A stretch of 64,000 nt of DNA from the NCBI GenBank assembly GCA_033297205.1, contig MU859207.1:28839-92838 (forward strand), in the 5' to 3' direction. The first letter of the stretch is position 1. Every line of letters begins with the position of its first letter. The notes under the pieces are model-generated. The model ran no database searches. It saw only the letters and a list, made by a program, of their open reading frames with translations, and was not told the origin of the DNA. This document shows positions 1-10,721 of this stretch, piece by piece. A program made the translations under genes and the position numbers. The stretch comes from Pseudoneurospora amorphoporcata. Lineage: Eukaryota > Ascomycota > Sordariomycetes > Sordariales > Sordariaceae.

Positions 1-1036
1 GCGGAACGATATCCGAGGAGTATCATGTGCCTGATCAGAGACTCAAGATAGTCAGTATGGCTTGAATACAGAGATGATAGTCATGGTTTTCGGATGGTTG
101 GGCTCCGAGTAAGAAAGGGGAGGCTTAGGGTTTTGTCATGTCGCCTACACGCGAAGATAGCGGCATCGTTTGGGGCGGGGCCCAGTGTTGACCACTCTAG
201 GTCCACAAAGAACAATAAGAAATTTTGATGGAGAAAAGTGGTTGGGAATTGAATCTTTTCGACTTGGATGAAAAGACTTGATAAACGGTTGATACCAGAT
301 ATTGCAAGTCCGACTTATATAAAGGGTAGTCCACTAATGCCGAGAATAGGAATGGCTTCAACAGTCCTGCCCTCCACTTTAATATGCTTTGTTGTTTTGG
401 TTTGCTCTTTCAGTTTGTCGGGATTGTTGATTCAGCTCTTGTTCGCCTGCTGACCACGCAGACAACACTGTCAGTTTAATCACCTCACGCCGCGCTTGAT
501 AGCGCAAAGTCGCAGTGACGGGAGTCTATCACGAGTTGTGGCTGTGTTAGGCAAGGTGGATGACCATGGTCAATTCCACGGTACAGACAGTCAGAGATGT
601 AACTGGCATATAGCTCAGGATGCGGAGGATCCTTTGTGAAGGCTGAGGGCTCGATGAGATGGTTTTCAGGTCGAAATCCGTGCCCTGGCATCCACTTACC
701 AGGCCGGCCTGCCTTTACAGACACTCCTTCCCGTAAATTTGGACTTGTGCCCTCACGCCTGCCCAAGAGGGTCGTGCCTTCCGCTTTGCGCCCTTCACTT
801 CTTCGGCTGCGCTTCCCTTTCACTGCGTACCGGGCCCACTTGTTGCCGTCGGTCTGTTTATCGAGACTCTCTAGGCTTCTTCTTCCTCTTCTAGCTCATT
901 CCACTTCTCCGGGAAGCGCACGAGGAATTCCCTTTGTCTCAAGCAATCAGCTGCTTGAACCAGACCTCGAGCATCGATCCCATTGTCGCTTTACAGACAA
1001 CAAGCACGACGACATCTACACAACCGGACAGCAACC
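1..1036. other. Left-edge spacer, no gene recognised
   Basis: No open frame here resembles a known protein or has convincing splice sites. A T/A-rich stretch near 315-325 and pyrimidine-rich sequence before 1037 are compatible with a promoter and 5' leader for the gene starting at 1037. Several frames are open between 480 and 1100 on both strands, but they overlap each other and have no domain character. Confidence 0.4.
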
Positions 1037-1864
1037 ATGGCTACCTCCAGCGGACAGCAAGTCTATTACATGGCGTTCAACTGCTGCGGTTGGGCCGTGG
1101 TAATCCCTGAATAGGTGGATGGCTACGAAGTCGGAGAGCCTCCCGACGACACGTTTAGTGTCTCCTGGTTTCTTTTGTCAACATTCGCAGTCTGAGTATG
1201 GCGTGTCTGAGGATGCCAACACTGAGGATGGACCCAACAACAATGTCAACGAAAGCAACGATGACTCGCCCAACGGTACATTTGCCAACACCACGGTTTC
1301 GGATGGCAACCCAAATGACAACCCGGATAAAACTCAGAACAATGGGGAGTCCGACGCCTGGAGCGATACCAGCGAATGGAGAGGTATTCACGACTCCGAT
1401 GGCGACGTGGAAATGGAAGAAGACGAGGAGATAGAAGAAGACGAGGAGATAGAAGACCACCAAGAGATGAGTGGCGACGAAGAGATGGAAGAGGATCAAG
1501 ACGTGGAAGGCGATCAAGAAACGGAAAACAAGGAAGGAACGGAAGACAACGAAGAGATGATTGACCAAGGGCGGCAGATGAAGAGATGGATGACACTGTT
1601 AGTTTGGTCCATACCTGAAATGAGAGCATCCGCTCCAACCACGGTCCCAATCAACACCGCCATGATGCCACCAGCAGCTCCATTTCCGCAGAGGGTGCAA
1701 CTGACGTCTTCACCGAGATGTCTGACGAAGACGGCTCCCCCCGCCACAACGTCTCCTCCCCAGTCCTCGGCGAAAACACAGCCTCAAGTGCTGCCATGGC
1801 CGGCCGGGTGACCGACAACCACGATGATGAGGAGGAGGAAGGCGAGGAGCTGGATAAATCCTAG
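1037..1864 (+). CDS. Small highly acidic protein of unknown function, three exons
   Basis: I join 1037-1099, 1191-1597 and 1675-1864 (219 aa). Intron 1 (GTAATC...TTCGCAG) lies in phase 0. Intron 2 (GTTAGT...CACCAG, 77 nt) is needed to pass from the acidic frame into the C-terminal frame, which stays open to TAG. The short first exon encodes a Cys/Tyr-containing start (MATSSGQQVYYMAFNCCGWAV is its 21-residue content, ending at the first splice). The middle is Asn/Asp/Ser-rich, followed by a long Glu/Asp run with repeats such as EEDEEIEEDEE, and the tail is also acidic (DDEEEEGEELDKS). Acidic low-complexity proteins like this are often nuclear or chromatin-linked, but no domain is visible and I assign no function. 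The reading frames agreeing across two introns is the main support. The exact intron 2 acceptor could be 3 nt further on. Confidence 0.6.
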
Positions 1865-2760
1865 TAGGAGAGGGCTCGAAAGGCACAACGAGATGATGTG
1901 GAGGAGAAGAGGCCAACGTCGTTGAGCTTTTTGAACCGTAGAGATTGAAGTAGAGTAGTACTACCCACCCGCCCCACCCAAATCCTAAAGTACTCTTTCT
2001 ATTAATATGTTAGCTGTCATGTAGAATAGAGGGTCTTGGCTGTATCTTTATAGCTCAAGGTGTAGGAGACCAAAGCGAAGAAGTCGAAGACATTTTGATG
2101 GTATGCCAGTTCAAAACTGGTCGGTATGTCAGCTCATGACCTCGGGTCGGCTTCACTATGCGTCTTGTATCTGATCATCCAGAATATGCTAATTCCGATG
2201 TTCGATATGCCAAGGTAAATATCGTAAAGGTTTTGTCGATCGGCGCCTAGGCATTTCTGTGTGTCCCTGTAAGGTTTTGGACGGTTCAGGATACATCTCG
2301 TCCAGAGTATAAGGAGTACCAGGCTGATCCGCGGTTGGTGTGCTCGTGATCCTATTAATCGAAGAGAGAAGCAAAGAGGGGTGTGAAGAAGGGGCGAAAA
2401 GAGGAGTAAAGAGAGAAGGAGGCTGCTTATTGCGTGGTGCTTGACTGTGACATTGAGATGGGAACAAATAATGCCGGTGATGAGTGCAGGACTCGTGGCC
2501 GTGAACTAATAGTGTGTATGTATTTAGCAACAGGATGTGCTCGGGTATCCAAAAATAGGGTAGTAATGATACCAATGTAATGTCTACGCTGTCATTCAGC
2601 CTTATGCGATCTTCCCCATGTCATGTCTTTCATGGACTCCCGCAACCCCTCCATCCTTGATCCCAATACGCCGTTCTCCTAACTAACCAATACTGCATAA
2701 TAAATCCTTATTTAACCCAAAACAGCCACCCAGTAGACTCCCCTCTAACAAGCACCCAGC
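1865..2760. other. Spacer between convergent genes
   Basis: This lies between the acidic gene (plus strand) and the patatin-like gene (minus strand), so it should hold both 3' UTRs. The longest open frame (minus strand, 2189-2575) has no domain character and no splice support. Nothing else was recognised. Confidence 0.5.
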
Positions 2761-5247
2761 CTACACAGAATCACTCTGGTTCTCATCATCCGCGTCCGAA
2801 TGTCTCACATTCTGTTCCCCGGGCGTCTCATCTACGCCCACAGTCGAAGAATTCCCCGCATGACTCGTGGGCGGCGACAGAGGTCTGGAGAAGTCAAAGA
2901 GTCGTTCGTCCCCTGCCGAGCCGTCCTGAACGAGTTGCTGCAGGGCATGAGATGCCTGATGGAGGCCATGGCTTTGACCGTGGGTATGATGAGGGTGCGT
3001 GTGAACCTGGGACCAAGGTCTCCCTTCCCGCATGTGGCTTGCGCTCCTAGCGGACCTCTGCAACCGCGGCTTTGCGAGAATGTGAGCAACCGGCGCTCGG
3101 CCGTGCGGAGTGACGCTCCCAGGGCGAGTATGGGCACCTCTGCGGTAGCTCATCTCCAGACGCTCGTCTTCTTCGGATTGGTCATCGGTTAGGTAGTCAT
3201 CGTCATGGCTTTGGTACATCTTTCTGTGTCGAGAGGCGAGGATCTGAACGCTGCTAGCGGAGCTTCTGCGGTGATGGTGCCGGGTGCGATGATGCTGATG
3301 CTCGCCAGGGGTAGCCTCCCCCGAGGATGGAGGGCGCATGAAGCCGGGAGTGGGCTGGACAGCTGGGCCGAGAGTGGCAACACTGATGCGACGGAGGTCG
3401 ACTTGGCTCTTACCAAAAACAACGCGGGCCCGCAGGGCGTGGACGGCTTGGTCCAAGGCCAGCTCGATGGCCAACCTGTCTCGAATCCGGCTCAGTTTCG
3501 GCCAGGTTGCTCGTTCACCTATGAGACAGTTGCGGATCATGAACTCGGGTGTTGGATTCCTGAGAATGCGAGGGAGGTCTTGCATTGAAAGTTCTGGCAG
3601 GATGGTAATGTCCCCAGAATATCGCTGACTAAGGATGGAGCGAAGCTTGGTCAGGAGACCGGGAAAGATGCCAAACTCGGTAAGGAAATGTAGTCGGTGG
3701 ACGGCCTCATCTTTGGCTAGAGTGGTAAGGTAATAGAGCCACTCGCTGTTGTTTTCTTGGGCGGCAGCCTTTTGTTGGCGAAGCCGCCCGGGATGGTTCC
3801 GCGGATATAACCTGTCATCTTTAGAAAGAAAGGGGACGATGTGGGGATTGACCTGGGAAACGATAAAGTGGTTGACATTGAACATCTCGGCGAGACGGGT
3901 CATTGGTAGGTCGTTGTCTACAGAGCCATCAATCCAGTGTTGGGGTGTTGGGTTCCATGGAAGATGGGCGCCGGTCGTAGGATCCTTGATCAGCAACGGA
4001 GCTGCTTGGAACACAAGTGGGACGGAGCACGAAGCAGCCACTGCGGACCAGATCATGACATTCGGAGCCGTAATGTAGTTCAACAAGCGAGGGAGCTCGT
4101 AAATAGATGCGGTCGAAACGCAAATGTTGCATATCCTTCGAGTCCGGTTGTAAGCCTCCTGGAAAGTCAGGTCGCCAAGCAGGGATCGCATCACTCGGGT
4201 GAGATTCGATATGTCGGCCCAGCTCCCTTGGGTCAAAAGTCTGCGCAAGCTGTCGGAGATGCCGTCTTTGGGACCCTCGAATACGTCGAGATCGCCATAA
4301 GGAAAGTGCTGGATCAGGTCGGGGATCTCTTCGTCTTTCCTAGTGCACAGAACAGAGCACACAATGGAACCAGCAGATGCGCCCGAGATGATGCGAGGCA
4401 AAAGATTCGCTTCAAACAGGGACTTGATGACACCGATATGCGACATGCCAAAAGTAGCCCCTCCACTCAGAAGAAGGGCGCTTCTCCCAAAGCTCTGTCT
4501 GGCGTACAACATGCCCTCCAACAAATCCTTGGTCTCCATGTCGGCAGGCAACGTTTGGGTGCTTTGGTCCACCAGAGCGTCGATGGTTTTGACGGCCGAG
4601 TCAACATAGTCCTCGATCAGTTTCTTGGTCCCGACATACGCATGGCGGTACAGGTCGATGTTGCCCATTCCGCCGAGGTCGCGCGAGAGGGCCGTACGGA
4701 CCAGATACATCATTTCCCTTGTGTCGCCATTTTCCCGAGCATGATCCAGGTCTCGGAGCTTGGTCTCGATGATATCAGGGTGGTAGTCGCCGGTCGAGGG
4801 ATCGAGTTTCCACGCGTCGTTGCCTTCAAGGTGGTCGAGTTCCTTGGCGGCCGTTTCCCATTCCTCTGCGCTGGTGGCCTGAATGTGACAGAAGAATGGT
4901 CAGCGTTGTCGGAAGTGTGACGTGGAGCAGCATGAGTTGTTGTGAATAGTTGTACAAACATTGTGCATGACGTCCTCTAGGAGCCGCATCCTCTCCTCGA
5001 TCCTCCGCTTGTTTTCTCTCTCGGGCTGAGTGAGGCCGTCTCGCCATGACAGAACGTAGTTGCCGGCACTGCGGATGACTTTTGAGAGGGGCCGGAACGC
5101 GACGTGCTTCTCGACCCTGCTATTCTTTTTCTTGAGAGCCGAAGCCAAGGGTTGGGAAGATGCCTTTTGAGTGCCACAATCGCTGCCATCGGGGCCGCTG
5201 GGGCTGACACGGATGCCTGGCGGTCCGTGGACGAGAAGGTCGGTCAT
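2761..5247 (-). CDS. Patatin-like phospholipase / TGL3-4-5 type triacylglycerol lipase
   Basis: Minus-strand exons 5247-4960 and 4878-2761 give 801 aa. The 81-nt intron 4879-4959 (GTTTGT...CATTCAG, phase 0) joins the N-terminal domain to the lipase body. The patatin fold shows its landmarks: the glycine-rich oxyanion loop GGATFG at about residues 235-240, the nucleophile elbow GASAG at 262-266 (Ser264), and the catalytic dyad Asp in DGSVDNDLP at about 413. Fungal members of this family hydrolyse triacylglycerol or phospholipids at lipid droplets. The C-terminal 200 residues are His/Ser/Arg-rich, low complexity and probably disordered. The frame stays open upstream of 5247 but without another ATG before a stop, so I take ATG 5247; an extra upstream exon cannot be excluded. 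Length is normal for the fungal family, and no membrane helix is obvious. Confidence 0.92.
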
Positions 5248-7614
5248 TGGAGTATGGTACTGAAGGTTCGTAGCACGGCGTCGGATGTTAGGTCGAGGGT
5301 TCGAGTCGGGTATCGAAACGGAGGCCCGCGGTGACGGAAGAGGGTCCCCTTGTAGGCGCAAGTGTAGGGATTCGGGCTCTACAGGGTAATAGCGTAAGCG
5401 GGAGAAGAGTAGGCGCAGTAGCGTGCAGTGGTTGTTGTTTTTAGGTTATCGAGTTGTGGAGTGCTGGCGACTGATGGGACCGGCAGCCAGGGAGTCGGAA
5501 ATCGTTCATGGCTGGGTGGGCTGTGTTGGGGGCTCCGACATGGAGATATGAAAAGACAGACGGGGAAAGAGAATCAGAGCGAAAAAGAGTTGGCGGTCAA
5601 GAGATGAGTTTGTTGAGTTTCACTGCAGCAAGGCTTCCAGGATCCCTCGTGTCCGGGCCCGTCCTGCCGTCATCGGAAATTCAGGCGCCCGGGTTTGGCG
5701 CGCAAGTGGAAGGGCCACCTGACATCTTTCGGGCGCTGTCCCGGACGAAACAGGCTGGAAGGGTCGCTGAGAAGGGGGGCACGGGGGGCCACCGGACCAG
5801 ACAGGGACAGGGCAATGCAAATCGTGGGGCAACCCTTGCAGTGAGGTGGTAGGGTCATCAGTCACCTCAAGACGGCAGGACGGACACGCGCGCACTCCTC
5901 TGGATCCCTCATTGTGCAACCTAATTTGGGGGTCTAAACCAAGCCAGATCAGAACATTCATTGGGAACAGTGATCATCAGAAAGAAGATTGTCCGAGATA
6001 CGGAATGAAATCTGGGGAATGGGGGAACGTACACACCGCATTTCTCACGGTTTCACACAGTCCTCGTCCACTCCCCCCTCAGAGATCTGGGACGTGATCC
6101 CGGCTTGGTGACACGGCTTGGCCAACTCTAAACTTATACCTACATATCTTGCATTTGTCCGTTTACCTACCTCTTTACCTCGGGTAGATGCTGAGATGTC
6201 AATGGTTACCTACATTCTTCAGCACATGCCAGAAATCAATGACCTCAGGAGCTCAGGAACAACAAGGCTTGGTGACTGCCCTTGCCTTAGTGCTCGTGCC
6301 GATGATAAGCAAGACATGACCACTAGTGTTGACACTGACGATAATCCAAGGCGATCAATTACGTGGCTTGATAATGTGAAGAGGACTCGGCAAAAGCTTG
6401 ATTTGATCAAGTGCCGAAACTGGATCGTACCTAGAATTGTTGAAGAGGCCTTTGGGTTCAAAATTATAAATCCCTCACCTACTGGTTCACTCCGAACTCG
6501 AACTATTTTGATCTCGTAGAGAAGACTCAATTACAAAGCATTGGATTCGGAGGGATCAAAGGAAAGTCAGAGGCCAGTACACTATTTGACGCATTTGCAT
6601 GCCGTTCAGTGGATGAATGCCGTTCAGTGGATGACGTGCATGCATTCTTCAAACCCCACACCGGTTCCAACCCACTTCAAGTTCTGAGTTAAGATACTGT
6701 AGTGCGTAACCGTCTATTCTCACTGTCGTTGCCCAACATGATGATGAAGCTATTTCTTCCGGATTGTTTACCATGTCAGCACATCATAGGTAGAACTCAG
6801 CTGTGTATGGAACATGGTCGTTTTCCAACGTATCAGTAACTCACGCTTCTTCATGAGTTACAAAAGCCCCAAAAGAACACAGTGCCACAATGAAGAGCCA
6901 TTATGTTGCACTTTGTTGTCCTGCCACGTTTAATGCCCACCTCGGGTGCTCCAGGATAATGGGCCCACTACTAAATCCACGCGTCACCATCTCACTCAGC
7001 AACTTTTCAGCCTCAAGACAACATCAAGTCAATAGATGACAAGTGGAAGATGGATTCCCTCAATACCAAAGGACCTGAGATGATATTCTTTTCATTCTTT
7101 GCGGAATTTGACCGCTGGTGACCGACTGCCAAGAAACAGCATAGTCGGCAAGGCTCGGACAAAGAGCTGGGCGACAAAGACGAACGGATAACGATCATGT
7201 CATCACGGGTCTAAATACCAGAAATTATCATCAAGATTCAGTCTCAAATTGTGAAGTTAGACGGAGGAGGTCCGGGGGCGGGGTCCGGGGATGCTGAACT
7301 TCGGCACTCCCCGAAGCTGGCTGCCGTGTCCCGGATGGGGCCGGGTGGATCCGGTGACGGAACGGGCAAGTACTCTCCACCTTGGCTCAGTGCTTCAGTC
7401 GCTTAAAAAAAAGAAAAAAGAAACCTAACATTGACCTCACAACTACCGCGTCCGCGTATGTCCGCCCCTCAGTTACACAACAAGGAGGAATCGACCTTGG
7501 ACGTCGTGCAGGCGCCCGTTGCTCTGTGTTCCTCAGTCCTTTTCCATTTGCTCGTCATCACGCCACCGGGCCAGTCTTGGAGCTACTGTACGGCAAGGTT
7601 CGGCGCGCCCAGCA
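5248..7614. other. 2.4-kb divergent intergenic region
   Basis: This separates the minus-strand lipase gene from the plus-strand hydrolase gene and should contain both promoters. The longest ORF (6118-6519) begins with a non-ATG codon and has no domain. A perfect 18-bp tandem duplication lies at 6599-6634. GC-rich sequence near 7265-7370 directly precedes the hydrolase gene. No RNA gene was recognised. Confidence 0.5.
6599..6634. repeat. Perfect 18-bp tandem duplication
   Basis: The unit ATGCCGTTCAGTGGATGA occurs twice head to tail with no mismatch. It is non-coding, and no further copies were noticed next to it. It is most simply a recent slippage or break-repair duplication. Confidence 0.9.
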
Positions 7615-9097
7615 ATGACAGACGCCGATGACCAGCCGTCCCGGTTGGCAAGATCATTGCTTCCAGACCCGACGCTTTCCTTCACCCTTCCGAGTCTACA
7701 CGACGGCATCGCCATCGATTGTCGCGTTTACCATCCCCAGTCTCTCGACCCGTCGCCGTCCTCACCACCATGGCGGAAACACGCCGCCGTCTTCGCCCAC
7801 CCGTATGCGCCTCTCGGAGGTTGCTATGACGACCCCGTGGTAGACATCGCAGCCGGAACACTGCTCAAGCTTGGCTTTTTAGTCGGCACCTTCAACTTTA
7901 GGTTGGACTACACTACGTCTTCCCTACGTCCAATTGCAATCCTGAAGCATGCTGACGATACCTCATTATCTTAGAGGCGCACAAGGCTCCGCTGGTCGGA
8001 CCTCTTGGAAAGCCAAGGCAGAGATGGTAGACTACACCTCTTTCGTCGGCTTCCTATCCTATTACGTTCATTATCTCGATCCTTTCCGACAACATTCCGT
8101 TCCGACGACGAGCCCAATTTCCGAAGCACCAGATTATATGGGACCTCATGGCGGCTCCAGACCCGTTACACCTTCTGCGTCGCACGAGATCAACAAGTCA
8201 CCATTGTTCCTAATGGGCGGCTATTCGTATGGTTCAATGATTACTATGCAACTTCCTTCTCTCGAAAACATGCTCCACCAATTCGATACTCCGGCCTGCA
8301 GCTCCCATGCCGCTGAAATACGACTCCGAGCTCAACACCTTGCAGAGGTGCAAAATACAACGTTAGGAAGTGCAAGAGCAGCCGCCCTCGAGCATCAGGC
8401 CAACATGTTGTCCCACTCGCCCACTGGCATGCGCTTCGGCGGAGAGGAAAGCAGCAGAAAACACCACCATTCCCGATTGTCCTTTTCCCACGATACGGAA
8501 GAGAGAATCCACAAGGGCGTTGTAGAGCTGATGGCCAAGGCAAAGAGTCATAAGAGACGTCTTTCCGGAAAGGACCACAGCTTTGCAAGTGGAGATGCAG
8601 CACAGGACACACGAGAGACAAAGCATCAACCGGCAAAGGATTACTTGCCTTCTGTACCAGACCGAGCGGTAGCTCGCCCGGCCTACTTGCTGGTTTCGCC
8701 TTTGCAGGGCCTCATCAACAACCTCGCCTCGTTCAACCTGCTTCCTCGAAGACCATCATGGAAGGGTCTGACCAGGTCTATGTCATCTCCAGCTGCTACC
8801 GCTTCGCCAACGGGTGAGCTTGGCCCAGGTTCTGACACTGCCCTGTCACTGGAAGAAGCCGAAGCCAAGCTGGTACGAAACTCTACCCTCGCCATCTATG
8901 GCGACAACGACGGCTTTGTGCCTGTGCGAAAGTTACGTCTGTGGGCCGCACGCCTGGAAGGCATTCCTAACTCTTCCTTCCGAGCCCACGAGGTTTCCGG
9001 GGCCAGCCACTTTTGGGCTCAGGGCAGAGCAGCATACACACTGAAGGATGCCATCAAAACGTTTGCCGAATCTCTGCTGGCCAAGGACGGAAGTTGA
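7615..9097 (+). CDS. Alpha/beta-hydrolase fold protein, probable serine hydrolase
   Basis: Exons 7615-7901 and 7975-9097 (469 aa). The 73-nt intron has a GCTGAC branch-like site and a TTAG acceptor, and splits an Arg codon (AG|A). The N-terminal half reads like a KANL3/dienelactone-hydrolase-like alpha/beta hydrolase, with an HPYAPLGG loop and a FNFRGAQGSAG strand-turn. The nucleophile elbow GGYSYG places Ser at about residue 180. A GDNDGFVPV acid turn (about 406-408) and a GASHFW histidine (about 441) complete a plausible triad. Between the elbow and the acid lies an insertion of more than 200 residues rich in Ser, His and charged residues, likely a lid or disordered segment. No signal peptide is seen, so it is probably cytosolic. 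The substrate cannot be predicted. The gene converges on the next hydrolase with only 38 bp between stop codons. Confidence 0.87.
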
Positions 9098-9135
9098 GCT
9101 GGATACAGATCTAGCCCACAATAAAGTACATCAAG

Positions 9136-10104
9136 TCATAGGTTGTCCAACGCCCGAACTCTGAGCTCGACGGCAAGCTTCGAGACCCGAATGTTCACTG
9201 CCACCATCTCAAACGCATGCGGAACTCCAGGGTACAAGTGCAGATCCACGCTGCCGCCAGCCTTGAGCAGTCTGGCACCAAATTCTATATCTTCATCCCT
9301 GAACAAGTCCAGTTCGCCGCAGTCGATGAACGTTGGTGGTAGTCTTGACAGATCCACTGCCCTACCTGGCGCCGCATATGGCGAGATCTCCTTCACGCCA
9401 TCCGCGCCCGCATACGCCCCCCACGCAACCCGGTTGAAGGCGCCCGTCCACATCAAGTACGGGTTCAATGGATGCTCCTCGGGCCAATACGTCCTATCGT
9501 CCAACATTGGGTACGCCAACACCAGCTTCTTGATGGGCGGCGACACTTTTTCATCACGCGCCTTGAGGGCAACGGCCGCAGCCAGCCCACCGCCGGCGCT
9601 CAGACCGAAAAGACCAATGCGTGCCGGATCAACCTGCTCTGAAGCGGCATTGGCGTGGAGCCATTCCAGGGCGGCGTAGCAGTCATCAAAGGGAGCGGGG
9701 AAAGGGTGCTCAGGCGCGACGCGGTAATCAGCGGCATAGAAGGTGAGGCCGCTGGCGTGCGCGTACCGCTTGATATCCTTTGAGAATTGGGCGACGGTGT
9801 TTTGGACATAGCCGCCGCCGTGGTGGTAGAGCACTGCGGCACAAGGGCCGGGGGTCGCCGCCGCCACCGCCGGGGTGAAGCGGTAAAGGGTGATCAGGGT
9901 GCCGTCCTTGGAAGGGATTTGGTAGGTGGTCTCGGTGATATCAGGGGAGTCGGGGATGCCGGCGAGGATCATCTCGAACCCGGCGCTGTTGGAGCGGAGG
10001 GCGGCGACGTCAGTGATGGGGACAGGAGGCGGGAGGGATGCCTTGAGCGCCATCAAAGGCTGGATGGCCTGGAAATACTCGGGGTCGAACTTGTTGTCAG
10101 CCAT
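9136..10104 (-). CDS. Alpha/beta hydrolase fold-3 esterase (HSL family)
   Basis: A single uninterrupted 322-aa frame with a clear hormone-sensitive-lipase-family signature: HGGGY oxyanion motif at 95-99, the ADYRVAPEHPFPAP stretch at 125-138, and nucleophile elbow GLSAGG at 167-172 with Ser169. Asp266 (GELDLFRD) and His296 (GVPHAFE) complete the triad. Such enzymes hydrolyse short-chain esters or act in xenobiotic and secondary-metabolite breakdown. There is no signal peptide or membrane segment, so it is likely cytosolic. Length is typical of the family. The ATG is the first in frame and the coding potential starts there. It is convergent with the preceding hydrolase but belongs to a different subfamily, so the two are not recent duplicates. 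Confidence 0.93.
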   Translation of the reverse strand: MADNKFDPEYFQAIQPLMALKASLPPPVPITDVAALRSNSAGFEMILAGIPDSPDITETTYQIPSKDGTLITLYRFTPAVAAATPGPCAAVLYHHGGGYVQNTVAQFSKDIKRYAHASGLTFYAADYRVAPEHPFPAPFDDCYAALEWLHANAASEQVDPARIGLFGLSAGGGLAAAVALKARDEKVSPPIKKLVLAYPMLDDRTYWPEEHPLNPYLMWTGAFNRVAWGAYAGADGVKEISPYAAPGRAVDLSRLPPTFIDCGELDLFRDEDIEFGARLLKAGGSVDLHLYPGVPHAFEMVAVNIRVSKLAVELRVRALDNL

Positions 10105-10721
10105 CTTGAATGATGTTGATGAAGGGGCGTTGGTGCTGAGAAAATTGCCGGGAAATCCAGACGCAGCGACGCCGAAGCTTCTTATACGTGCGGGCCCTGT
10201 CGATCACCCCGCCCAAACTCCGCGATGGTTGCGTGTCGATGCCGAACCGATGGCGGTCATGAGATGGGCACGTAGTGGGGTTCGCAGTTGCCGCGGCATT
10301 GCAGGGGATCGTACCGTGGCCTCCTACCGCGCTATTTGAAACGTTTAGTTAGCGTCACGGCCTCGACTTTCATTTGTCAAGCTGTAATGGAACTCCAGCT
10401 GGGTTGCCAACGTCATGGTCGTTTGTTCATCTAGGCGCCACCGACGATTTACAGTCCGCGGGTACCGAACGACTGTAGCAGTTGATCCCGCGACTGTTTG
10501 CAGCTATTCACGTTAGCAGGCTGTAGAGGCTTCTTCGGCTCCAGGTCTGACGACAGACAGATGCTCAGCTCTTCTTGCCGACGCTTCCGAATACGCCAAG
10601 GTCCAATGAAGTATCTGACCAAATCCAATTCCTTTCATATATCAAATCCTGATAAGTCAAGTACACGCATCACTGCCGTATTCAGGGCCCAGAACGCCTC
10701 CCGATGCTTTTCGTCCATGCC
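10105..10721. other. Spacer between esterase and MFS genes
   Basis: Both flanking genes are on the minus strand, so this region holds the esterase promoter and the 3' UTR of the MFS gene. Plus-strand open frames here extend into the complement of the MFS gene and are shadows. Nothing else was recognised. Confidence 0.5.

Noticed and set aside
6118..6519. 133-codon frame in the 5-7 kb spacer
   Set aside because: It begins at a non-ATG codon, has no splice signals and no recognisable protein character.
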